From: Myxococcales bacterium
GTDB lineage: Bacteria; Myxococcota_A; UBA9160; SMWR01
Reading direction: 5' to 3'
Length of the DNA stretch: 7,364 nucleotides
NCBI GenBank assembly: GCA_022572485.1
Contig: JACZVU010000134.1
Location: 1 to 7,364 of the forward strand
In this document: positions 1 to 5,887 of the stretch, piece by piece
How the letters are laid out: each line of letters opens with the position of its first letter
Numbering within the stretch: position 1 is the stretch's first letter
Made by a program: the position numbers and the translations under genes
Notes under the pieces: generated by a model
Told to the model about the DNA's origin: nothing
Seen by the model: the letters and a program-made list of their open reading frames with translations, nothing else
Database searches by the model: none

Positions 1-41
1 CACCGCGGAGGTCGGAGGTTCGACTCCTCTACGTCCCACCA
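1..41 (+). tRNA. 3' part of a tRNA gene, probably tRNA-Val
   Basis: The visible piece holds the 3' anticodon stem, a five-base variable loop, the T arm (GGAGG, loop TTCGACT, CCTCT) and the 3' acceptor strand ACGTCCC, followed by discriminator A and an encoded CCA at 39-41. The 5' part lies outside the window. Bases 1-3 (CAC) would be anticodon position 36 and loop positions 37-38, so the anticodon ends in C and reads a GNN codon. Discriminator A argues against Asp and Glu. Position 70 is C, so the G3:U70 pair diagnostic of tRNA-Ala is absent. Val fits best but the anticodon itself is not visible. It is seven bases from the next tRNA, so the two are probably co-transcribed. Confidence 0.8.
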
Positions 42-48
42 AGATTTT

Positions 49-125
49 GGCCCGGTAGCTCAGCTGGATAGAGCACCAGCCTCCGAAGCTGGGGGTCGCG
101 CGTTCGAATCGCGCCCGGGTCACCA
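49..125 (+). tRNA. tRNA-Arg, anticodon CCG (reads CGG)
   Basis: A complete 77-nt cloverleaf can be folded by eye. The acceptor stem GGCCCGG (49-55) pairs with CCGGGTC (115-121) with one G-U. The D stem is GCTC/GAGC. The anticodon stem CCAGC/GCTGG encloses loop CTCCGAA (81-87) with CCG at 83-85. The variable loop is GGGTC, the T stem GCGCG/CGCGC encloses TTCGAAT, then discriminator A122 and encoded CCA 123-125. A tyrosine recombinase gene ends six bases downstream on the opposite strand, so the 3' end of this tRNA is the likely integration target. The gene looks intact, as expected when an element rebuilds the tRNA 3' end on insertion. Confidence 0.97.
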
Positions 126-131
126 TTTCTT

Positions 132-1295
132 TCAGGCACTTACCCCACTTGTGACATTATCCCGTGTCTGGTTGGCGCCGTCGTAGCGCCGTCCAGCGCC
201 GGCGCCAGATCCAGGCAAGTATGACAGGTCTCTTTCTTCGTCGGGAAGGGCGTGCGCGTAGACGTTCAGAGTTAGCGCCGCGTCACGATGCCCCAGTTGT
301 TGCGATACCCACTTAACCGATTTTCCGCTCTCTAGGCTCAGCGTTGCGAACGTATGCCGGAGCGAGTGCATCGTCAGGGGTCGAACTCCGTAAGACGCCA
401 GCAAGGTTCTGATCCGTGTCCAAGCGCGGTAGGCGGTCGTCTCTTCAAGCGGCGTACCGTTCCGGCTCGCGAACACCCATCCGCCAGACCGCTTGTAACG
501 GAACGTCCGCAGTCCTGTCAGAGCATCTTCCATTGCGGGTGTAATGGCGACGAAGCGTGGCGCGTCCCTTTTCTTGCGATGCTTGGGCAACACCGTCCGC
601 GAGTTCACACGCGCACGCCTGATTGCGATTCGCCTGCGCTTGAAATCCACATCCGACCACTTCATTCCGAGGGCTTCCCCACGCCGGCAGCCCGTATGAA
701 GCAGAGTCAGGATGAGCGGGTAGTAGCGGGGCTCGTCCTTACGGACCAATCTCAGTAGCTTCTCCGCCTCTTCAAAGGTCCACGAGTCGATAGATCGAAT
801 CTCTTCTGCGCGTGAGGTCTCGGCTCTTTCAAATATCTCGGCGGTGTCGAGAGTGAGTTCGGGGATGTCTGGATGGCTACGTCGCAAGCGCCTCAAGGCC
901 TTGCGAAGTACGTTCACGCAGCCGCGTACGAACGATGGCGAGTATCTCTGTAGCTTGGCCTCGATGAACGCAACAACGTTAGCCTCTTGAATGTCCCTCG
1001 CGTCGAGATGTCCGAACTCGGGGATCAGATGGTTTTTAATCTGGCCTGACTGAAGAACCTGGGTACTGTGTTTCAGGTTGCTCACGTACATGCGCTGATG
1101 GTTTTCCAGTACGATCTTGAGCGGTAGAGGATCTGGCAGTCCAGCCCGCGAGCGCGCGTCTTCGGCCTCTATCTCTTTGGCCAGCGTGTGCGCCTTGTCC
1201 CAGTCTCCGATCTTGCGCTGCTTCCTCTTTCCTTTGCGGTAGACAATAATCCAGGCATTCCCGTCGCCCTTTAGGTCGCGGACTTTGACTCCCAT
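132..1295 (-). CDS. int: Tyrosine recombinase (site-specific integrase)
   Basis: This 387-aa protein catalyses strand exchange between element and chromosomal attachment sites. Residues 1-50 resemble an AP2-like arm-binding domain, 61-165 a SAM-like core-binding domain, and about 172-355 the catalytic domain. Visible catalytic residues are R204 (in TGCRRGE), a Lys-rich turn near 238-242 as candidate for the catalytic Lys, H310 and R313 (HSLRH), H336 (LGH) and nucleophile Y346 (NVYAHA). The length is typical of phage and island integrases. The ATG start is preceded at a short 2-nt spacing by a strong Shine-Dalgarno run, AAGGGGGAG (1298-1306). The gene lies 21 bp after the small HTH gene and is probably co-transcribed with it. 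Its stop is six bases from the tRNA-Arg CCA end, and the two genes converge with no visible terminator. The residues after about 358 are low-complexity and overlap the probable attachment region. Confidence 0.95.
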   Translation of the reverse strand: MGVKVRDLKGDGNAWIIVYRKGKRKQRKIGDWDKAHTLAKEIEAEDARSRAGLPDPLPLKIVLENHQRMYVSNLKHSTQVLQSGQIKNHLIPEFGHLDARDIQEANVVAFIEAKLQRYSPSFVRGCVNVLRKALRRLRRSHPDIPELTLDTAEIFERAETSRAEEIRSIDSWTFEEAEKLLRLVRKDEPRYYPLILTLLHTGCRRGEALGMKWSDVDFKRRRIAIRRARVNSRTVLPKHRKKRDAPRFVAITPAMEDALTGLRTFRYKRSGGWVFASRNGTPLEETTAYRAWTRIRTLLASYGVRPLTMHSLRHTFATLSLESGKSVKWVSQQLGHRDAALTLNVYAHALPDEERDLSYLPGSGAGAGRRYDGANQTRDNVTSGVSA

Positions 1296-1316
1296 AGCTC
1301 CCCCTTCGTGGACATC

Positions 1317-1607
1317 TTATTCCATCTCTCGAAGAATTGATCGAGCCTGTTCGGAGGCTGGGTGCTGCGTCTCTGGCGCAGCTCCGACCAACGCCCACAC
1401 ATCGCACGCCACGATGAATACCAACCCCCGCACTTTGGTTGCTCTGAGAGTGCCGTCAGCGGTGAGCGAATCCACAAAATCCTGAGAGCATCCGAGGGTT
1501 TCGGCCACTTCTGCGCGGGTCAGCGTTACCCGGCGTGCAAAGCAGATGGGAATTGCATCGCAGCAGAACGTCGTTTGGGGGGATGAGGTCATTAGCCGGG
1601 CCGCCAT
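1317..1607 (-). CDS. Small excisionase-like helix-turn-helix protein
   Basis: This 96-aa protein has a MerR/excisionase-type (HTH_17-like) fold at about residues 28-73. The stretch VTLTRAEVAETLGCSQDFVDSL has the usual two helices, and DGTLRATKVRGLVFI looks like the following beta hairpin (wing). Proteins of this size and position, directly upstream of int, usually act as recombination directionality factors that bend DNA at att sites to favour excision; some are AlpA-like regulators instead. The role here is inferred from fold and position. The ATG at 1607 has only a weak GGA upstream. A second ATG at 1592 is possible and would shorten the non-domain N-terminus. The C-terminal 20 residues are polar and probably unstructured. 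Confidence 0.75.
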   Translation of the reverse strand: MAARLMTSSPQTTFCCDAIPICFARRVTLTRAEVAETLGCSQDFVDSLTADGTLRATKVRGLVFIVACDVWALVGAAPETQHPASEQARSILREME

Positions 1608-1781
1608 TCGTCCGGCACAGGTCCGTTGTTATCGTATCCACACACTAAGTTGTGTATATCCATGTAGCCGAACACTCTCCGTCACGCCGCTGACGGCCTT
1701 TCCGGCGACCGAAACTCTTTCTGCGCTTGTTCGCGGGCCACCCATCCTCGCGCTGGATCTGTCTGATTTGTGGCTCCCGCA
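1608..1781 (-). promoter_or_regulatory. Probable control region of the xis-int pair, with an ACACA/TGTGT dyad
   Basis: This gap separates the primase gene (and repeat site A) from the small HTH gene. It holds a short inverted repeat, ACACA (1640-1644) and TGTGT (1651-1655), separated by six bases, within the most AT-rich part of the gap. Reading on the minus strand, this lies roughly 35-50 bases before the HTH start, where an operator or promoter would be expected. No clear -35/-10 pair could be assigned, and a 5-bp dyad can occur by chance, so the regulatory call rests mainly on position. No gene is recognised in the gap. Confidence 0.3.
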
Positions 1782-1841
1782 ACCCGACATCCGACCTAAT
1801 TCCCCTTTTGCAACGGTGGTTTGTCTGTCGGGTGTCGGACA
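1782..1841 (+). repeat. Composite dyad site A (inverted copy of site B at 5814-5873)
   Basis: The site begins with a 15-bp block (1782-1796, ACCCGACATCCGACC), then a 24-bp spacer, then a 21-bp block (1821-1841, starting TTGTCTGTCGGG and ending TGTCGGACA). On the opposite strand, site B has the same two blocks (14/15 and 21/21 identical) with the same 24-bp spacing, while the spacers show no obvious similarity. Inside the site, CCGAC occurs twice with a 7-bp period (1784-1795, one mismatch to the site B version) and faces an inverted pair GTCGGGTGTCGG (1827-1838). It overlaps the last codons and stop of the primase gene. Likely a multi-contact protein-binding site such as an iteron-type origin or operator; the function is inferred. 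Confidence 0.85.
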
Positions 1842-3880
1842 AGACGGTAATGGTTGCTGCGAGATCCAGCTGGTTTACTTCGATCAACGTCGTCCATCGC
1901 TTCGACTACCGCACGAAGCTCCCTGGCGGCTGGAGCAGCTGCGTTGGGCCAACCGCGTTGGAGATCTCGAACGGAGTGCCAGGTCTTCGGTCGCTTCGCG
2001 AGCAGCCTGCGAATATTCTTTTCCAAGCTGGACGTCCGTACAGGCCCCCAATCTGGCTGGCGAGCGAGTAGCAGACGCCGATAACTCTCGGACAGGAAGG
2101 CCCCGACTTCGATGGCCGGGAGAAGATCGTCAGATGTTACGACTGTGCGACCTGCGTCCGTCGCGAACGTGAGAGCCAGTCTCGCCACGTGATCGCGCAC
2201 GCGTTTGACGCAGGCAGCTTCGTCAACCGGGAGATCCCGAAGCCGAGCGTCGTGGCTGGACGAGAATGAAATCCAGATCGGTTCGGCAGCGGTCGAAAGT
2301 TCGACGACCTCGGATTCCATTCCGGTGAGTTGTTCAAGGTGCTCGCGGAGGTCAAGAGCGAGGGCCTCATCCGGGCTCTTCGTCCTGGGCAGACTTCTTC
2401 CGTTCTCGACATAGAAGAACGCCAATCTATTCACGAATCCGCCCGCGATGGCGAGAGTCGCATCGCCGATTGTTCTCCAGAAGGTCTCTGGATGGGTACC
2501 TGCGAGAAGGCACGCGAATGGTTCAGAGATTCGCCGTCGCCCCGCTCCCTCTCGTCCACGCCGGGACAAGTTCCGATCGAGAAACCTCGGAGCCGCCCAA
2601 AGCCGATTGAGCATCGCATCCAAAGTGGATCCGCTGAGGCTTGACATCCGGAGCAAAAAGCCCAATTCGTCGAAATGAAAAAGGGCAGGCCCCCCGTTCG
2701 CATCGTGGAGGGCGTCGAACATTCCCGCATCCGAGCTGGTACCGTCAATCCGAAGTAGCGATTCGGGGAGGAGTTCGGCAGCAGCATCCATGGCGGAGCT
2801 CTTGTGATCTCCGGTTGAGCCGATGAGTGTCGCGTACACGACAGGTACGACCCGGCCGCTCCATGTCCCCCATCGACTGCGGCCGATGCAAGATCCCAAG
2901 ACTGCCCACCAAGCTGCGAACGCGTGAGCCGACGATGCGCCGGTAATCGGTCGAAGAAAGGTCCGGAATTGTTCGAAGGAACCGCGGAATGCAACCTCCG
3001 GGAATTCGAGGGAGGCGTTCCGCTCGCTGGGGGTCTCTTCATATGACGAGCCAACGCTGATGCAATCGTTGTGCCGTCCCGCCCAATCGATTTCCAGCCA
3101 GGCGAATGCGGTGCGAACTGCCTTCTCTGGCATCAAGGTCCCGAGTGTGGGAAGGCCGGTGGCTGGCTCGCCGCTGTTTAGTCTCCGAATTGTTGTGGCA
3201 ACGTTTCCCTCCCGCTGAAGCCACTCTTCATCTTTAGCGGCTCGACACACTGCATTCACAAAGTGAATTGCATCTTGTTCACTCCACCCCGCTCGAATGA
3301 GGCCTCCGACGAGCGCGTTGGTCCAGTTGTGACGATTTCCCGTCGACGGGTAGTAGCGCGTGAGTATCGTTGCGGCCGCTAAACGATGAACCTGCGCAGC
3401 GAGCTGGTCAAAAGGGACGGAGCTAGGTATGCCTTCGCGTTCCTGAATTACGAATTCGCCGGACGGATGGACGGATGGCGGCACCATGGTCAAACAACCA
3501 TTTGCCCGCAGTTCGATCAACATCGTTCCGTTGATCGGATCTGCGAACTTTCGAGTGGTGCAGCCGGGGGCCAGGTAGATGTGGTGGCTCCCAGGTGCGC
3601 CCTCGCGACCGTGCAGCCAGGATGTATCGGGAAGGAAATCGCGCGCCAATTCGATCGCCTGCGCCACGTCCAAGTCAACATCCACCAAGGTTTCGCCAGT
3701 TATCAGACCTACGTTCGCTTCCGGTCCAAAACACTGCGATACATTGGCGTTGGTTAGTTCGAACGATGGCCAATCGCGTATCGAAGGCTTCTTACTCTTC
3801 GGATAGAGAGGGATCGGGCGCAGCCCCTGTTGCAGGTATCGACTGGCTGCCTCCCTAGCGCTTGGTGTCTTGTTCAGCAT
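1796..3880 (-). CDS. Primase-polymerase fused to a DUF3987-type ATPase (replication initiator)
   Basis: This 694-aa protein probably initiates replication of the element: a Prim-Pol domain that makes primers, joined to a helicase-like ATPase. The Prim-Pol domain spans about 8-150: LVDVDLD carries the metal-binding D67 and D69, GSHHIY the conserved His (99/100), and MVPPSVHPSG (132-141) follows. A helical linker follows to about 265. The ATPase part shows a Walker A variant, GSTGDHKS (354-361), with His where Gly is usual, Walker B LFHFDELG (400-407), and GGFVNR with R485 as possible arginine finger. The C-terminus looks like a winged helix. The ATG at 3880 is preferred over one at 3952. It sits before the conserved domain and overlaps the upstream gene's stop by seven bases (ATGCTGA), and no Shine-Dalgarno is seen, so translational coupling is likely. 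The 3' end overlaps repeat site A. Confidence 0.9.
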   Translation of the reverse strand: MLNKTPSAREAASRYLQQGLRPIPLYPKSKKPSIRDWPSFELTNANVSQCFGPEANVGLITGETLVDVDLDVAQAIELARDFLPDTSWLHGREGAPGSHHIYLAPGCTTRKFADPINGTMLIELRANGCLTMVPPSVHPSGEFVIQEREGIPSSVPFDQLAAQVHRLAAATILTRYYPSTGNRHNWTNALVGGLIRAGWSEQDAIHFVNAVCRAAKDEEWLQREGNVATTIRRLNSGEPATGLPTLGTLMPEKAVRTAFAWLEIDWAGRHNDCISVGSSYEETPSERNASLEFPEVAFRGSFEQFRTFLRPITGASSAHAFAAWWAVLGSCIGRSRWGTWSGRVVPVVYATLIGSTGDHKSSAMDAAAELLPESLLRIDGTSSDAGMFDALHDANGGPALFHFDELGFLLRMSSLSGSTLDAMLNRLWAAPRFLDRNLSRRGREGAGRRRISEPFACLLAGTHPETFWRTIGDATLAIAGGFVNRLAFFYVENGRSLPRTKSPDEALALDLREHLEQLTGMESEVVELSTAAEPIWISFSSSHDARLRDLPVDEAACVKRVRDHVARLALTFATDAGRTVVTSDDLLPAIEVGAFLSESYRRLLLARQPDWGPVRTSSLEKNIRRLLAKRPKTWHSVRDLQRGWPNAAAPAARELRAVVEAMDDVDRSKPAGSRSNHYRLVRHPTDKPPLQKGN

Positions 3881-4755
3881 TCGAGCAACCGAAGCATCTG
3901 GTCCGCCACTGGGATCGTGAAATCTCCGACGAATCCGCACTTGGCCCTGCAACTAATCTCGAACCGGAATTCGACAATCGGGATAACACCGCCACTCTGG
4001 ATGGGTTGGGAATCGGTAACAGCGGACACCAGTCGGGTACCCCCCCCTCGTAGAATGAAATCGCAGCTCGGGCAATTGAAATCCAAGTAGTCGGTATGTG
4101 TGCAAGTTCGAAGCGTAGGGCGACACTTGCGATCAACTCGACTGGTATCTTCTTCGGAAACAATCTGGATCGGAGCCGTACGAGGCTCATCCGGTCGCCG
4201 CGCTCGACGGCTTTGTGACTGGGGAAGCGGTTTCCCAGGCCAATATTTCGCGTGCTGGTCGACCGGGATTTTGAAGTGGTCCGCGAGTCCGCAGTACCAG
4301 CAATGGACCTCGAACACACAGATGGACGTGGGGGGAATGTCGTTGTCCGAGGAGATGTAGCCCCACTCGACGAAGTCGTTACTCACGCCCGCTAAATGCG
4401 TGATCAGTCCTGTGTCGCAACCGGGGCAGATGAAGTGAAGGCGGCTTCCGTCGTCTGTCTCGCCTTTCAACGCACCTCCGCGGACCTTGTCGCTTCCATG
4501 GATTAAGCACCAATCTTCGTCGGCGATGACCGGGATCCATGCCATCTGCATGCTCTCGCTCCTGGGAGCGGCGACGCTCGTTTCATTGGCTCTTAACGCC
4601 TCAAGTGCAGGATCGATCGGGATGATACGACGACGCCCGACTCGGAGTGACGGGATCCGTCCCGCGCTGATCAGTCGCCAGACATGGCGGACGCTAAGGC
4701 TGGTTTTAGCGGCGAACTCAGGAACAGAGACAAGTATGGAACCGTGATCGTGCAT
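3874..4755 (-). CDS. Excisionase-type HTH protein with two zinc-ribbon-like repeats
   Basis: The protein is 293 aa. Residues 8-50 form an excisionase/MerR-like HTH (VPEFAAKTSLSVRHVWRLIS, then the wing RIPSLRVGRRRIIPI), predicting DNA binding. The rest holds two related modules. The first begins LHFICPGC and ends CWYC...FKIPVDQ (C110, C113, C152, C155). The second begins LDFNCPSC and ends CRAKC...FTIPVADQ (C228, C231, C269, C273). The spacing between cysteine pairs is about 41 residues in both, which points to an internal duplication of a metal-binding unit. A basic, Pro-rich linker (about 176-215) separates them. The ATG has an excellent Shine-Dalgarno, GGGAGG at 4763-4768, seven bases away. 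The stop overlaps the primase start, so the two are probably made together. I do not recognise the full family. A role as element regulator or primase partner is inferred from position only. Confidence 0.8.
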   Translation of the reverse strand: MHDHGSILVSVPEFAAKTSLSVRHVWRLISAGRIPSLRVGRRRIIPIDPALEALRANETSVAAPRSESMQMAWIPVIADEDWCLIHGSDKVRGGALKGETDDGSRLHFICPGCDTGLITHLAGVSNDFVEWGYISSDNDIPPTSICVFEVHCWYCGLADHFKIPVDQHAKYWPGKPLPQSQSRRARRPDEPRTAPIQIVSEEDTSRVDRKCRPTLRTCTHTDYLDFNCPSCDFILRGGGTRLVSAVTDSQPIQSGGVIPIVEFRFEISCRAKCGFVGDFTIPVADQMLRLLEC

Positions 4756-4797
4756 GCGTGTACCTCCCTATACTGAAGAGGCTGACAGCGCATGCAC
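4750..4797 (-). promoter_or_regulatory. Inverted repeat enclosing the start codon and Shine-Dalgarno of the HTH-zinc ribbon gene
   Basis: GTGCATGCG (4750-4758) and CGCATGCAC (4789-4797) are perfect 9-bp inverted arms separated by 30 bases. In the minus-strand mRNA the 3' arm contains the ATG, and the Shine-Dalgarno GGGAGG is in the loop. A CCUC a few bases into the loop could pair with its GAGG. This could hide the start from ribosomes, or the arms could be a DNA operator, since each contains the palindrome GCATGC. A 9-bp dyad somewhere in a window of this size is not very improbable by chance; its exact position at the start codon is the reason to list it. Confidence 0.35.
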
Positions 4798-4847
4798 AGG
4801 CACGCTTCCCCGCGTTTTCGCGAAAAGTTGGGGAGATTTCGGTGTGG

Positions 4848-5747
4848 CTACGAATGCTCGTGTTCGCGGGGAGTCAATCTTAGTTCTGGATGCTTCTTCA
4901 TCCACGCTGCAATGCTGGTTCGGAACAGGATCCGATCTCGAAGGTCAGCTAGTAGGGTGGAAACCTGCTTTTCGCCAATGGGTGGCTCTTGGCGGCGGCC
5001 CCAGACGGTTCTTGCCGCCAGGTCTGGCGTCAGGTCTCTGATGTCCACCGGATCTTCGAGGAAACTCTCCAGCTCCGGAAATCTTTCCTTGAGCTTCGTG
5101 CAAAGCTCATCCCGCTTCTGCTCTCTCACGCGTTTCGATGGCAGGATTGCTTTCAATTCGAGCTTGAGATTTTCGATCTCGCGCACGACCTCGAATTCCC
5201 GCAATGGATGGATACGGTCTTTCGCCTGCTTCACTGTGAGAGGGACTGTGACAGGCTCGTCCTCGCTAAGGCAGTAGGTATCGCGAAGAGAGCATGCATC
5301 GCTGAGTGCAAAGGGGTGCCGGTGCAGGACCCGAGCATGCTGTTCACCCCGTGTTTTGCCGCCGCGTGCGGCATCCAAGAGATTGTCGATGATGACGTCC
5401 GCGAGCTCCGCTATCGCCTCACGTTTGCCCTTTGCGTCTCCTGGCCTCTTGCACTCGTTTCGGAGCATTCCTTGGCACATCGGGACAACCAGCCCGAACA
5501 CCTTCTCCTCGGCAGGTAGGGGAGGCCCCACGTCGGAGAGGACTTCATCGAGTCCGATTGACGGATTCCGAACGCCGGGAAGCGAATAGAAGGCGAGGCG
5601 GGCTTCGATCTCTTCGTTGGTTAGGCCTTCGAAGATGAATCCAATGGCCTCCCACAGCTTCCGGTGCGGATCATGCCGCACGTCGCGTTGTTCTTCGGGA
5701 TCATCAGATTTGGTCCCCGAGGGGCCTATGTAGATTCCACCAGGCAT
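4848..5747 (-). CDS. Hypothetical protein of the element, 299 aa
   Basis: I do not recognise this family. From the ATG at 5747 the product is 299 aa, apparently soluble, charged and mostly helical, with no signal peptide or membrane segment. Residues 30-60 (KLWEAIGFIFEGLTNEEIEARLAFYSLPG) could be a helix-turn-helix-like pair. Residues about 172-232 are rich in Lys, Glu and Leu and look like a coiled coil. The last 50 residues are basic. The frame stays open upstream to a TTG at 5834 inside repeat site B, but the ATG start is preferred because the extra 29 residues look like non-coding sequence over the repeat. Neither start has a clear Shine-Dalgarno. It is the first gene after site B and lies 92 bp before the HTH-zinc ribbon gene, so it may belong to the replication operon. 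Confidence 0.75.
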   Translation of the reverse strand: MPGGIYIGPSGTKSDDPEEQRDVRHDPHRKLWEAIGFIFEGLTNEEIEARLAFYSLPGVRNPSIGLDEVLSDVGPPLPAEEKVFGLVVPMCQGMLRNECKRPGDAKGKREAIAELADVIIDNLLDAARGGKTRGEQHARVLHRHPFALSDACSLRDTYCLSEDEPVTVPLTVKQAKDRIHPLREFEVVREIENLKLELKAILPSKRVREQKRDELCTKLKERFPELESFLEDPVDIRDLTPDLAARTVWGRRQEPPIGEKQVSTLLADLRDRILFRTSIAAWMKKHPELRLTPREHEHS

Positions 5748-5887
5748 CGTCGTGCCAGTGTGTGCCAGCGTAGGACCCAACTGCAACCCAGGGCGGATTG
5801 ACTTACCACACCGTGTCCGACACCCGACAGACAACGGGTCGGATCTACTGAACTTTTTGGTCGGGTGTCGGGTGAAACAAATTACAG
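5748..5887 (-). promoter_or_regulatory. Intergenic control region upstream of the replication block, containing site B
   Basis: This 140-bp gap precedes the 299-aa gene and contains nearly all of its possible promoter space. Its main content is composite site B (5814-5873), whose outer end lies 14 bp from the stop of the upstream zinc-ribbon gene. The 24-bp spacer of site B and the bases outside it include the AT-rich patches CTTTTT and GAAACAAATTACA, where an open complex could form. No confident -35/-10 pair was found. Its position suggests that whatever binds site B could control the operon for the 299-aa protein, HTH-zinc ribbon protein and primase. Confidence 0.4.
5814..5873 (-). repeat. 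Composite dyad site B (inverted copy of site A at 1782-1841)
   Basis: Read on the minus strand, the site begins ACCCGACACCCGACC (5873-5859), then has a 24-bp spacer, then a 21-bp block (5834-5814) identical at every base to 1821-1841. On the plus strand it shows CCGACACCCGAC (5817-5828) and its perfect inverse GTCGGGTGTCGG (5860-5871), 31 bases apart, the same spacing as in site A. Each 12-mer is itself a pair of CCGAC units with 7-bp period. The spacer differs from site A, so the flanking blocks and the spacing are what has been kept. It lies just upstream of the 299-aa gene. Confidence 0.88.

Noticed and set aside
1546..2172. 208-codon plus-strand open frame overlapping the primase 3' end
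   Set aside because: Composition is that of a shadow frame, with no domain or ribosome site. It runs antisense to the well-supported primase gene and across site A.
3881..3952. Upstream ATG extending the primase by 24 residues
   Set aside because: The extension would overlap the upstream gene by 79 bases and is Arg- and Gly-rich without domain similarity. The ATG at 3880 gives the common short overlap.
4815..4826. Palindrome TTTTCGCGAAAA between the 299-aa gene and the HTH-zinc ribbon gene
   Set aside because: A 12-base perfect palindrome is expected about once or twice in a window of this size. It has no second copy, so an operator call is unsupported.
4989..5519. 176-codon plus-strand open frame
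   Set aside because: Antisense to the 299-aa gene. The minus-strand frame is longer, spans neighbours coherently and fits the all-minus operon. The protein shows no recognisable motif, though with an unknown gene on the other strand some doubt remains.
5748..5834. TTG start extending the 299-aa protein through site B
   Set aside because: The extra 29 residues translate the repeat, whose other copy is in a different coding context. The ATG at 5747 is more natural.
1782..5873. Sites A and B as terminal inverted repeats of a transposon
   Set aside because: No target-site duplication is seen at the outer edges, no transposase lies between them, and site A overlaps coding sequence. Kept only as an alternative in the main finding.
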